Shown: one piece after another, positions 25,207-32,855 of the stretch | Numbering within the stretch: position 1 is the first letter of the stretch | How the letters are laid out: the number at the start of each line of letters is the position of its first letter | From: Dyadobacter beijingensis DSM 21582 | GTDB lineage: Bacteria; Bacteroidota; Bacteroidia; Cytophagales; Spirosomataceae | Direction of reading: 5' to 3' | DNA: 64,000 bases | NCBI RefSeq assembly: GCF_000382205.1 | Contig: NZ_KB907790.1 | Span: 248,001-312,000 of the forward strand | Program-made: the position numbers and the translations under genes | The notes under the pieces: generated by a model | Databases searched by the model: none | What the model was told of the DNA's origin: nothing | Seen by the model: only the letters and a program-made list of their open reading frames with translations

Positions 25207-27021
25207 ATGTCCGTTGCCGCAGAAAACCAGACATCCATCAAAGGAGGTGAGTTCCTGATCAAGGAAACCTCTGCCAGCCAGATTTTTATTCCGGAAGAAT
25301 TCAATGAAGAGCAGCGGATGATCGCCGACACCTGTCGCGATTTCCTGGCGAAGGAAGTATGGCCTCGGCTCGATGAGATCGACCAGGCGAAAAGTCCTGC
25401 ACTGATTTCGGGGTTAATGGACAAAGCAGGTGAGCTCGGGCTGCTAGGCACGGCGGTACCGGAGGAATTCGGCGGTTTCGGCATGAATTTCAACACCTCC
25501 ATGCTGGTAGCGGAGGCAACGGGTGCAGGCAACTCGTTCTCGGTGGCACTTTCCGCGCATACCGGCATTGGCACGTTACCCATTTTGTATTATGGGAATG
25601 AGGCGCAAAAAACTCAGTACCTGCCTAAACTGGCCTCTGGCGAGTGGAAAGCGGCGTACTGTCTGACGGAACCGGATTCCGGTTCGGACGCCAATTCCGG
25701 CAAAACGAAAGCGGTATTGAGTGCCGACGGAAAGCATTATGTGATCAACGGCCAGAAAATGTGGATCACAAACGGCGGTTTTGCCGATGTGTTCATTGTT
25801 TTTGCCAAAATCGAGGAGAATGGTCAGGTTGACAAGAACCTGACGGCATTTATCATCGAAAAGTCGTTTGGAGGCATTACCATGAACGAGCCCGAGCACA
25901 AAATGGGTATCAAAGGATCGGATACGCGGCAGCTGTTTTTCAACGATTGCCAGGTACCGGTCGAAAATATGCTTTCGGAGCGAGGCAACGGATTTAAAAT
26001 CGCCGTGAATATCCTCAATATCGGTCGCATTAAGCTCGCTGCGGCTGCATTGGGCGGCGCGAAGCGGGTGGCTTCCCAGGCGATCCAATATGCGAACGAA
26101 CGCAGGCAGTTCGGTACGGCGATCGCGAATTTCGGCGCTATCAAGCACAAACTGGCCGAAATGGCGGTGCAGATGTTTGCGACGGAATCGGCGGCGTACC
26201 GCGTGGGACAAAATATAGATGATTTAATCCAGGCCTTCAAGGAGAAGGGTATGAGCGACGCGGAAGCGAAATTGAAGGCGCTGGAGGAATTTGCGATTGA
26301 GTGCGCGATCATGAAAGTGCACGGCTCGGAAGTGCTGGATTTTGTGGTGGACGAAGGTGTGCAGGTGTATGGAGGGATGGGTTTCTCGGCCGATGCACCC
26401 ATGGATCGCGCCTATCGCGATAGCCGGATTAACCGGATTTTTGAAGGGACCAATGAAATAAACCGCCTGCTGGTGGTGGATATGATCCTCAAACGCGCGC
26501 TGAAAGGCCAGCTGGATCTCATGGGCCCGGCAACGGCGGTAGGCAAGGAAATTCTGTCGATTCCCGATTTCAGTATGGAGGAGGACGAAATCCTTTTCGC
26601 CGCCGAGAAAAAGGTGATCAAAAACCTGAAAAAGGCTGCATTGATGATCGCCGGCGCAGCAGTGCAGAAGTTTATGATGAAATTGTCTGACGAACAGGAG
26701 ATTATCATGAACCTGGCCGATATGGTGATTGAAATTTATGTGGCCGAATCGGTGTTATTGCGTGTAGAGAAGCGGATCGGGATACAGGGCGAAGGGGCCA
26801 ATGCATGGCAGAAGGACATGGCGCTCATTTACCTGCACCGCGCCGTTGAAAAAGTGAACAATGCCGGAAGATCAGCCATAACCAGTTTTGCCGAGAGCGA
26901 CGAGCTGCGTGTGATGCTGATGGGCCTGAAACGGTTTACCAAAATAGAGCCTGCGAACCTGAAAGACGCCCGCCGCCGCATCGCCGACGAGCTGATCGCG
27001 AAAAGCGACTACGTCTTTTAA
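25207..27021 (+). CDS. Acyl-CoA dehydrogenase (beta-oxidation)
   Basis: 604 residues: a standard acyl-CoA dehydrogenase core of about 400 residues plus a C-terminal extension of about 170, as in VLCAD-like enzymes. It oxidises acyl-CoA to trans-2-enoyl-CoA with FAD. Core motifs: AAYCLTEPDSGSDANSGKTKA and WITNGGFADVFIVFAKI (FAD and substrate binding), YANERRQFGTAIANF, and the C-terminal QVYGGMGFSADAPMDRAYRD followed by RINRIFEGTNEINR, where the Glu of EGTNE is the family's catalytic-base position. It is a single-gene unit between terminators. Its promoter carries two copies of the palindrome shared with thiolase and the MarR operon, so it is probably co-repressed with them. Confidence 0.94.
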   Translation: MSVAAENQTSIKGGEFLIKETSASQIFIPEEFNEEQRMIADTCRDFLAKEVWPRLDEIDQAKSPALISGLMDKAGELGLLGTAVPEEFGGFGMNFNTSMLVAEATGAGNSFSVALSAHTGIGTLPILYYGNEAQKTQYLPKLASGEWKAAYCLTEPDSGSDANSGKTKAVLSADGKHYVINGQKMWITNGGFADVFIVFAKIEENGQVDKNLTAFIIEKSFGGITMNEPEHKMGIKGSDTRQLFFNDCQVPVENMLSERGNGFKIAVNILNIGRIKLAAAALGGAKRVASQAIQYANERRQFGTAIANFGAIKHKLAEMAVQMFATESAAYRVGQNIDDLIQAFKEKGMSDAEAKLKALEEFAIECAIMKVHGSEVLDFVVDEGVQVYGGMGFSADAPMDRAYRDSRINRIFEGTNEINRLLVVDMILKRALKGQLDLMGPATAVGKEILSIPDFSMEEDEILFAAEKKVIKNLKKAALMIAGAAVQKFMMKLSDEQEIIMNLADMVIEIYVAESVLLRVEKRIGIQGEGANAWQKDMALIYLHRAVEKVNNAGRSAITSFAESDELRVMLMGLKRFTKIEPANLKDARRRIADELIAKSDYVF

Positions 27022-27080
27022 GAAATTATAAATATCTCAGGTGAATAACCTGCTACAACTGAAAACCAAAATGTACGTTG

Positions 27081-27114
27081 AAAGCCGTATCCTGCCTCAG
27101 GTGCGGCTTTTTTG
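27081..27114 (+). terminator. Terminator after the acyl-CoA dehydrogenase gene
   Basis: Stem AAAGCCG (27081-27087) / CGGCTTT (27104-27110) followed by a run of T. It lies in the 247-bp gap before bshC and argues against cotranscription. Confidence 0.7.
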
Positions 27115-27268
27115 TTTCCTGGTAAAAGGTTTTCGATTATCGGCCAAATTGCGCAAATTTGGGAAACCAAAATCGGCGCCTTTCTCGTTAGGTAGTAGGT
27201 TTCTTTTTGATTCAAATAGCAAAAATAATACGTTGGATTCTCTACTAGTTACTGAAAAACCACCTTTC

Positions 27269-28819
27269 ATGACCTTGCATTCCGTGGATCTGCGTACCAC
27301 AGGCCAGTTTCCCGCATTACTGCTCGATTACCTGGATCAGAAACCGACGCTGGAAGACTTTTACAGCATCTTCCCCACGTTGGAGAATGCGGAGAAGGCT
27401 ATTTTGAACAAAAAAGGATTCGACCCGGAAAAACGGAAAACGCTGGTAGATGTGCTCACAAAGCAATACCGCGGCCTTCCTTACCTCCCCGATTTTTCGG
27501 TTTTATTGCAGGAAAATACATTCACCGTCACAACGGGCCACCAGCTGAACATTTTCACAGGGCCGCTGTATATTATCTATAAGATCGTCACGATCATCAA
27601 GCTGTCCGAAGCATTGAAAGCGAAGTACCCCGAGTACGATTTCGTACCTGTGTACTGGATGGCGACCGAAGATCATGATTTTGAAGAAATCGCTACTTTT
27701 CACCTGTTCGGGCAGACGCACAAATGGACGGGCGAGCACAAAGGGGCCGTAGGAAAGCTGAACCCCAAGGAATTGGCGGGTATTTTGAAACAACTGCCCG
27801 ATAAGCCGCTGCTTTTTGCCAAGGCTTACCTCGAAAACAACACGCTGGCCGACGCCGTGCGATGTTATATGCACGAACTTTTCGGGAAGTACGGGCTGGT
27901 TAGCCTCGACGCCGACAATGCCGACCTGAAACGTCATTTCCTACCCGTCATCCGGGAGGAACTCACCGACTCCATTTCGGAGAAAATCGTAACCGAAACC
28001 ACCTCGCGTCTGAACGCGCTCGGTTACCATACCCCGCTCCATGCGCGGGAAATCAACTTCTTCTATCTCGACGACAACCTGCGCGAACGTATCGTGCGCG
28101 AGGGCGAGGTGTTCAAAGTGCTGAATACCGAACTGGAATTTACGACGGCAGAGCTGCTTGCATTGGCGGAAACCAATCCCGAACGGTTCAGTCCCAACGT
28201 GATCCTGCGGCCATTGTATGAAGAAGTGATTTTGCCAAACCTTGCGTATATTGGAGGACCGTCAGAGGTGCCTTACTGGATGCAGTTGAAAGGTGTTTTC
28301 GACCATTTCGGCGTGCCTTATCCAATGCTGATGCCGCGAAACTTCGCATTATATATGAATGCGCACCAGGGCAAAAAGGCGCAAAAGCTGAAAATCGATT
28401 ACAAAGACCTGTTCCTGGACGAGGTTGCATTGCGCAAGACATTCATCGAGCGGAATACCGAGCACGAGCTCAACCTCAACGAGCAGAAAGAGGCATTCAA
28501 TGCCATTTTTGACCAGATCCTCGCCAAAGCGACCGAAGTGGACCAAACGATGCACGGAGCCGTGAAAGCGGAGCAGACGCGCCTGCTGAATTCGTTAAAA
28601 CACCTCGAAAAGCGCATTATCCGGGCCGAAGAGCGGAATCACGAATCGGAGATAGAGCAATTGCTCACCCTTAAAAACAAACTGTTCCCGAACGGAATCG
28701 CCCAGGAACGGTATGATAACTTGCTGAATTTCTACATCAACGATCCACAATTCATCCAGAAGCTTTACAATGCCTTTGATCCGCTGGATTTCAGGTATAA
28801 TGTGCTGCTGGAAGAGTAG
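27269..28819 (+). CDS. bshC: Bacillithiol synthase (cysteine-adding enzyme BshC)
   Basis: 516 residues from the ATG at 27269. The frame is open 76 codons further upstream, but that part is unlike the family and overlaps the preceding terminator. BshC adds cysteine to glucosaminyl-malate in the last step of bacillithiol synthesis in the cytoplasm. Family features: TVTTGHQLNIFTGPLYIIYK (split across the HQ and TGP core), VYWMATEDHDFEEI, KRHFLPVIREEL, GGPSEVPYWMQLKGVF and a long C-terminal coiled coil (about 400-490). The length fits the family (about 520-540). The other bacillithiol genes are not in the window. Its 3' end converges on the DUF4097-like gene, 8 bp away. Confidence 0.92.
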   Translation: MTLHSVDLRTTGQFPALLLDYLDQKPTLEDFYSIFPTLENAEKAILNKKGFDPEKRKTLVDVLTKQYRGLPYLPDFSVLLQENTFTVTTGHQLNIFTGPLYIIYKIVTIIKLSEALKAKYPEYDFVPVYWMATEDHDFEEIATFHLFGQTHKWTGEHKGAVGKLNPKELAGILKQLPDKPLLFAKAYLENNTLADAVRCYMHELFGKYGLVSLDADNADLKRHFLPVIREELTDSISEKIVTETTSRLNALGYHTPLHAREINFFYLDDNLRERIVREGEVFKVLNTELEFTTAELLALAETNPERFSPNVILRPLYEEVILPNLAYIGGPSEVPYWMQLKGVFDHFGVPYPMLMPRNFALYMNAHQGKKAQKLKIDYKDLFLDEVALRKTFIERNTEHELNLNEQKEAFNAIFDQILAKATEVDQTMHGAVKAEQTRLLNSLKHLEKRIIRAEERNHESEIEQLLTLKNKLFPNGIAQERYDNLLNFYINDPQFIQKLYNAFDPLDFRYNVLLEE

Positions 28820-28827
28820 GGGAGGGA

Positions 28828-29889
28828 TTATTCCTTCAATCGTACATCGCCAAATACCGACGTCACCGTGATCTTCGTGCCGCCGCCGGAGCCGATCTTG
28901 CCTTGATAATGCTTCATTTTGTCGGGCCGACCGTCCTTATCGGGCTGCATGGAGAAATTGACATTTTCTGTCGGGTAACTGAACTTGCCATACGTCACGC
29001 TGACATTGAACTGGTTGGCCTCGGCCGGCAGTACTACGGACGAATAGGAAGCCTGAATATCCACATTCTGCGCCGAATGCGTCAGTTCTTCGATTTTGAA
29101 ATTACCTGAATAATTGAGCTTGATCTTACCCGTGCCGCTGATCTTCCCGATTTTCGCGCCTGAGTAGTCGATTGCGGCATCCAGGTTCACGACATCACCG
29201 ATCATTAGTTCGCCGAATTTGTTGCTCAGCCACACTTTTTTAGCCTGGTCGAGTTTCACATTGGCATACTGGCAATCGAGCTTTCCGCCGTCCATTTTAC
29301 CGATTCGGGCACTACCGAACTGCACGTCGATCACATTATCGGGGTTTTCTAGCAGGGTAGCCACGAAATTGCCGTGTTTGGAGTCGACGGTGAGCGGCGC
29401 ATAGAAAGAAGGAATGTCGGTATTGCCGAATTTGTTGCGCACGGTCAGCGAGTTTTCTTTGGGCATATAGACCGTGTAATCGATCTGGATGAAGTTCTTG
29501 TCGCCCTTGCTTTTGTTCCAGCCATTGTTGCCAAACTGGTTGCGATCGATGCGTGTAGTAAGGCTGATGACGTTTTTAACGCGTTTTTCGTCGATATTCA
29601 CCGAACTGAGGTATTCCGCGGCGCGGCTGTCGGACGGTGCATTGGCCGTCACCACGATTTCGATCTTGATCTCTTCCTTAGCCCAGAGATTCACTTTTAC
29701 CAGGCCAAACTGGTTGTCTACTTCAAGCGCGTCGCTCTTTTTGACGTCAAATATCTTCACAATGTTCCTTCGCTTCTCTACCAGTCCGTTTTGTTCGGAT
29801 TCGTCGGGATTGAGGGCTGCGCTGGCTACCTGGGGCAGTGCGATCACACTAAATAACAGGAGCGTCGCTATTTTCTTTATCGTTGTCAT
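28828..29889 (-). CDS. Exported DUF4097-like beta-helix protein of the sigma-factor operon
   Basis: 353 residues with a signal peptide (hydrophobic 5-22, ASA cleavage region). The mature chain consists of repeated short strands with motifs such as NQFGLVKVNLW, RNKFGNTDIPSF, SKHGNFVATL, SNKFGELMIGD, ASYSSVVLP and TSVFGDVRL: a ladder of N-x-F-G-type turns typical of DUF4097-type putative adhesin beta-helices. Similar proteins are often encoded downstream of ECF sigma/anti-sigma genes. Its start lies inside the anti-sigma gene (41-bp overlap), so translation is probably coupled. It may be a periplasmic sensor partner or an envelope protein; the function is unknown. Confidence 0.75.
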   Translation of the reverse strand: MTTIKKIATLLLFSVIALPQVASAALNPDESEQNGLVEKRRNIVKIFDVKKSDALEVDNQFGLVKVNLWAKEEIKIEIVVTANAPSDSRAAEYLSSVNIDEKRVKNVISLTTRIDRNQFGNNGWNKSKGDKNFIQIDYTVYMPKENSLTVRNKFGNTDIPSFYAPLTVDSKHGNFVATLLENPDNVIDVQFGSARIGKMDGGKLDCQYANVKLDQAKKVWLSNKFGELMIGDVVNLDAAIDYSGAKIGKISGTGKIKLNYSGNFKIEELTHSAQNVDIQASYSSVVLPAEANQFNVSVTYGKFSYPTENVNFSMQPDKDGRPDKMKHYQGKIGSGGGTKITVTSVFGDVRLKE

Positions 29890-30457
29890 TTTTCACTTTG
29901 TTGATACGTTGCAAAATTTCCAGTTGTTGGTTCAGCAAATCCACCTGTAATTGCAGATTCTGAACCATTGCTTCAAGCAGTGCTTCCTGGTTAGGGGCGT
30001 TCGACAAGTTGGAGCGCAGGTTTTTATAGCTGCCTTCCAGACTTTCCAAATCAGCGGAGAAATCTTTGTAAAGCTCCGGGTTGTTCCGGGCCAGTTTGAT
30101 GATCTCCTCCCTTTTTTGGTCTATTGCAACATTGTATTGATTGAATTCGCGGGCATATGCGGGTACCTTCAGGGCTACGCGCGGATCACGGGTGATGCCA
30201 TATTCGTTATTGAGGTAAGCCAGAAACCCGATCCCGAGCGCCAGGAACACCCCCGCGGCGATACGCCAGTCGAAATAGGGGTTACTCAGACGCCTGATTT
30301 TTTTTTTCGAGCTCTCGGGTACTAACGGAATCTCGTTATGTAGTTGGCTCTCAATCTGGCTCCATAAAGAATCCTGCGGTAAGAAAGTATCAAATCCATC
30401 CCTGTTATCTCGCACAAACCGCTCCAATCGATCCTTTTTATCAGAAGAATTTTTCAT
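29849..30457 (-). CDS. Probable membrane anti-sigma factor
   Basis: 202 residues: a charged cytoplasmic N-terminus (residues 1-60, with an LERFVRDNRDGFDTF segment), one membrane helix at about 66-83 (IAAGVFLALGIGFLAYL) and a C-terminal coiled-coil region rich in Glu, Leu and Asn (about 110-190). There is no zinc-binding HxxxCxxC motif. Its place directly downstream of an ECF sigma gene and its topology suggest a cytoplasmic sigma-binding segment tethered to the membrane; this is inference from context. The sigma gene is separated from it by 287 bp holding repeat array B. The next gene starts inside its last 41 bp. Confidence 0.65.
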   Translation of the reverse strand: MKNSSDKKDRLERFVRDNRDGFDTFLPQDSLWSQIESQLHNEIPLVPESSKKKIRRLSNPYFDWRIAAGVFLALGIGFLAYLNNEYGITRDPRVALKVPAYAREFNQYNVAIDQKREEIIKLARNNPELYKDFSADLESLEGSYKNLRSNLSNAPNQEALLEAMVQNLQLQVDLLNQQLEILQRINKVKNDNDKENSDAPVI

Positions 30458-30553
30458 AGATTAATTAACTTGTCAAGTGTAAATAATAGTCTCAAATCCG
30501 TAATAGTTTAAGGTCAATATCTTTTTACTCCTGGTGCTTACTTGTTGTTTTTT

Positions 30554-30737
30554 GTCATTTTTGTCAAGTATTGTCACTTGTAGTCATGTTTTGTTTTTTG
30601 TCAAGTATTGTCATTCGTTATCAGGAGTTGTCATTGTTGTTTTCTCCCATTTAACTACTTCCTGACCACACTTGACCATTTCTGACTACTCCTGACTACA
30701 CATGACCATTTCCTGACTACACCTGACCATTTCCGAC
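30554..30737. repeat. 10-bp-phased GTCA / TGAC inverted array B
   Basis: On the plus strand GTCA occurs at 30554, 30563, 30573, 30583, 30600, 30610, 30620 (ATCA) and 30630, mostly every 10 bp. Then TGAC occurs at 30663, 30673, 30683, 30693, 30703, 30714, 30724 and 30734 (CGAC), spaced 10, 10, 10, 10, 11, 10 and 10. The halves are inverted. On the minus strand the unit reads about (T/A)(A/G)GTCAGG plus two bases. The array ends 7 bp from the sigma-factor stop codon and fills the 287-bp gap before the anti-sigma gene. It has the same design as array A next to secA but a different detailed sequence. Confidence 0.85.
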
Positions 30738-30744
30738 TGTTCCG

Positions 30745-31308
30745 CTACCGTACCAGCATTTCGGTCAATTTACGCTTCGCCCTCATATATTGCGTCCGGG
30801 AGGTCGTTTCGCTGATCCCCAGCACTTCGCCGATTTCCTCATGGTCGTAGCCTTCGAACAAATACAGGCTCAACACCACCCGGTAACCATCCGGCAATTT
30901 CTGTACCGCGTTGCGGACCCTTTCTATTTCGAGCGTCGTGTCGCTCTCATCCAGTCCGAAAGAATCGTCATTCCGGTCGCTCTGCTCTAATGTTTCGTGG
31001 AATTCTTCGATTTCCACCCATTTTACCTTCCTGCCCCGCATGTGGTTGATCGCCTTGTTGACCACGATTTGTTTCAACCACGCCCCGAACGTCGATTGCT
31101 GGCGGAACTGGTGCAGGTTCGTGAATGCATCCACGAAAGCCTCCTGCAAAGCATCCTCTGCCTCTCCCAAATGGTTCAGTATCCGCATGCAGATGTTGAA
31201 CATGGCTTTTGAGTAATGCTTGTAAAGTTCGTACTGCGCTTTACGCTCTCCGAGTTTACAACGCTCTACCAGTTCGACGTGCGGGTCGGGGTAAATTTGT
31301 GTTTTCAA
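30745..31308 (-). CDS. ECF-type RNA polymerase sigma factor
   Basis: 187 residues. The start is probably the TTG at 31306-31308, because an in-frame stop lies four codons upstream and no ATG occurs before residue 34. Region 2 spans about 14-85 (AQYELYKHYSKAMFNICMRI, AEDALQEAFVDAFTNLHQFR, TFGAWLKQIVVNKAIN) and region 4 about 125-185 (AVQKLPDGYRVVLSLYLFEGYDHEEIG-type, then GISETTSRTQYMRAKRKL). It should direct transcription of an envelope-related regulon and probably its own operon with the anti-sigma and DUF4097-like genes. Repeat array B starts 7 bp after its stop. Confidence 0.92.
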   Translation of the reverse strand: MKTQIYPDPHVELVERCKLGERKAQYELYKHYSKAMFNICMRILNHLGEAEDALQEAFVDAFTNLHQFRQQSTFGAWLKQIVVNKAINHMRGRKVKWVEIEEFHETLEQSDRNDDSFGLDESDTTLEIERVRNAVQKLPDGYRVVLSLYLFEGYDHEEIGEVLGISETTSRTQYMRAKRKLTEMLVR

Positions 31309-31424
31309 GCAGAAGGTTTATATTTTGAACGTTCTGGATCAAAGACAAGCGATTCTTCGGCATGTTGCATTCATTTTAAAAATTTTTTCAAAATGGCACA
31401 TACCGAACAAAGGGGCATACCGTG

Positions 31425-31454
31425 TTGTTGTTAGGGAAGGCGGGGTTATCTTTG
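31425..31454 (+). promoter_or_regulatory. ispH promoter
   Basis: TTG (31425-31427), 19 bp, then TATCTTTG (31447-31454), a perfect TAnnTTTG. The expected start point near 31460 gives a 30-nt leader. Confidence 0.6.
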
Positions 31455-31489
31455 TACCGCCTGATGCAATCTACCGATTTTAGTAGTAC

Positions 31490-32713
31490 ATGAAAACTTT
31501 CAATATCCCTGATTTTTACCGGAGCCGCATTATCACGCCTATCAAGGAATTCCGCCGTAAAAACGACAAGCTGAAAAGGGATTATTCGCCCACTTTGCTC
31601 GATTTCGGGCCGGTGCAATTCCTCATTGCGCGGCATTTCGGATTCTGTTACGGGGTGGAGAATGCGATCGACATTGCCTACAAGGCCATTGCCGAAAATC
31701 CGGGTAAAAGGATCTTTTTACTCAGCGAAATGATCCATAATCCCGATGTGAACCGCGACCTCATGGAGCGGGGCGTTCAGTTTATCATGGATACCAAAGG
31801 CAGGCAGCTGATCGCCTGGGAGCAGATTTCGGCCCAGGATATCGTGATCGTCCCGGCATTCGGTACCACGGTGGAAAACCAGCAGCGAATCTCCGAACTC
31901 GGCGCGGGCGAATATATTTACGACACCACCTGCCCGTTCGTGGAAAAGGTATGGAACCGTGCGGCGCAGATCGGCGAGAAGGATTATACGATTGTCGTGC
32001 ACGGCAAGCCCAATCATGAGGAAACGCGTGCTACCTTCTCGCACAGCAAGGAAAATGCACCGACCGTCGTGGTCGAAAATATGAAACAGGCGCAGGTCCT
32101 GGCCGAATATGTGACGGGTAGCCGGCCGGCAGCACAGTTTTTTGAGGATTTTAAAAATCAGTATTCCGAAGGCTTCGATCCTGAAAAGGACTTGCAGCGG
32201 ATCGGTGTTGTGAACCAGACCACCATGCTGGCTTCCGACACGCAAGGCATTGCCGATTATCTCAAAAACGTGATGATACGCCATTACAGCCTTCGTCCGG
32301 AGCAGGTCGAGGACCGTTTTGCGAACACGCGCGACACGTTATGCTACGCCACGAACGACAACCAGGATGCCACCTACGCATTGCTCACGCACGACGCCGA
32401 CCTGGTCGTGGTGGCGGGTGGTTATAACAGTTCCAATACTTCGCATTTGGTCGAATTATGCGAGCAGAAATTCCCGACTTTTTTCATCGAGTCGGTCAAC
32501 AAGATCCTCGACAGGCAGCTGATCCGCCATTTTGATTTGCATAAAAAAGAAGAAATGGTGACGGAAAATTACCTGCCGGAGAAATCTCCCGTGCGCATTA
32601 TGCTCACCTGCGGCGCGTCCTGCCCGGACGCGGTCGTGGAAGGGATTCTCGTGCGGTTGCTCTCGTTTTTTGAAGGCGCCAGGCCGATCGAGGAAGTGAT
32701 GAAGGCATTCTGA
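31490..32713 (+). CDS. ispH: 4-hydroxy-3-methylbut-2-enyl diphosphate reductase
   Basis: 407 residues, longer than the E. coli enzyme (about 316) and of the long type found in Bacteroidota and cyanobacteria. IspH carries out the last step of the MEP pathway, giving isopentenyl and dimethylallyl diphosphate with a [4Fe-4S] cluster. The three cluster cysteines are visible: Cys53 in HFGFCYGVENA, one in YDTTCPFVEKVW and one in MLTCGASCPDAVVE. The catalytic Glu/His environment includes VHGKPNHEETRAT and GGYNSSNTSHL. The polyprenyl synthase at 12.2 kb uses its product. It has its own promoter and a terminator (32807-32841). Confidence 0.96.
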   Translation: MKTFNIPDFYRSRIITPIKEFRRKNDKLKRDYSPTLLDFGPVQFLIARHFGFCYGVENAIDIAYKAIAENPGKRIFLLSEMIHNPDVNRDLMERGVQFIMDTKGRQLIAWEQISAQDIVIVPAFGTTVENQQRISELGAGEYIYDTTCPFVEKVWNRAAQIGEKDYTIVVHGKPNHEETRATFSHSKENAPTVVVENMKQAQVLAEYVTGSRPAAQFFEDFKNQYSEGFDPEKDLQRIGVVNQTTMLASDTQGIADYLKNVMIRHYSLRPEQVEDRFANTRDTLCYATNDNQDATYALLTHDADLVVVAGGYNSSNTSHLVELCEQKFPTFFIESVNKILDRQLIRHFDLHKKEEMVTENYLPEKSPVRIMLTCGASCPDAVVEGILVRLLSFFEGARPIEEVMKAF

Positions 32714-32806
32714 CCCGGCATCTACCGTTAAATCTCGCGGAAGTGCCGTTGAATCATTTGAAAGGGGTTATTTAAAGCGAATTAACTTTATATAGGCTAA
32801 TTTAGG

Positions 32807-32841
32807 CGGATGGTTTTGTGCATAAAAATCATCCGTTTTTT
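32807..32841 (+). terminator. Terminator after ispH
   Basis: Stem CGGATGGTTTT (32807-32817) with AAAATCATCCG (32825-32835), one G-U pair, followed by six T. It ends 14 bp before the alpha-2-macroglobulin ATG. Confidence 0.8.
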
Positions 32842-32855
32842 ATATCTTCTTTCCC

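Noticed and set aside
27041..27268. 76-residue N-terminal extension of BshC
   Set aside because: It covers the terminator of the preceding gene and does not resemble BshC; the ATG at 27269 gives the normal length.
30554..30737. Insertion sequence or MITE at array B
   Set aside because: No transposase, no defined terminal inverted repeat and no target-site duplication; the structure is a series of 10-bp units rather than one long inverted repeat.
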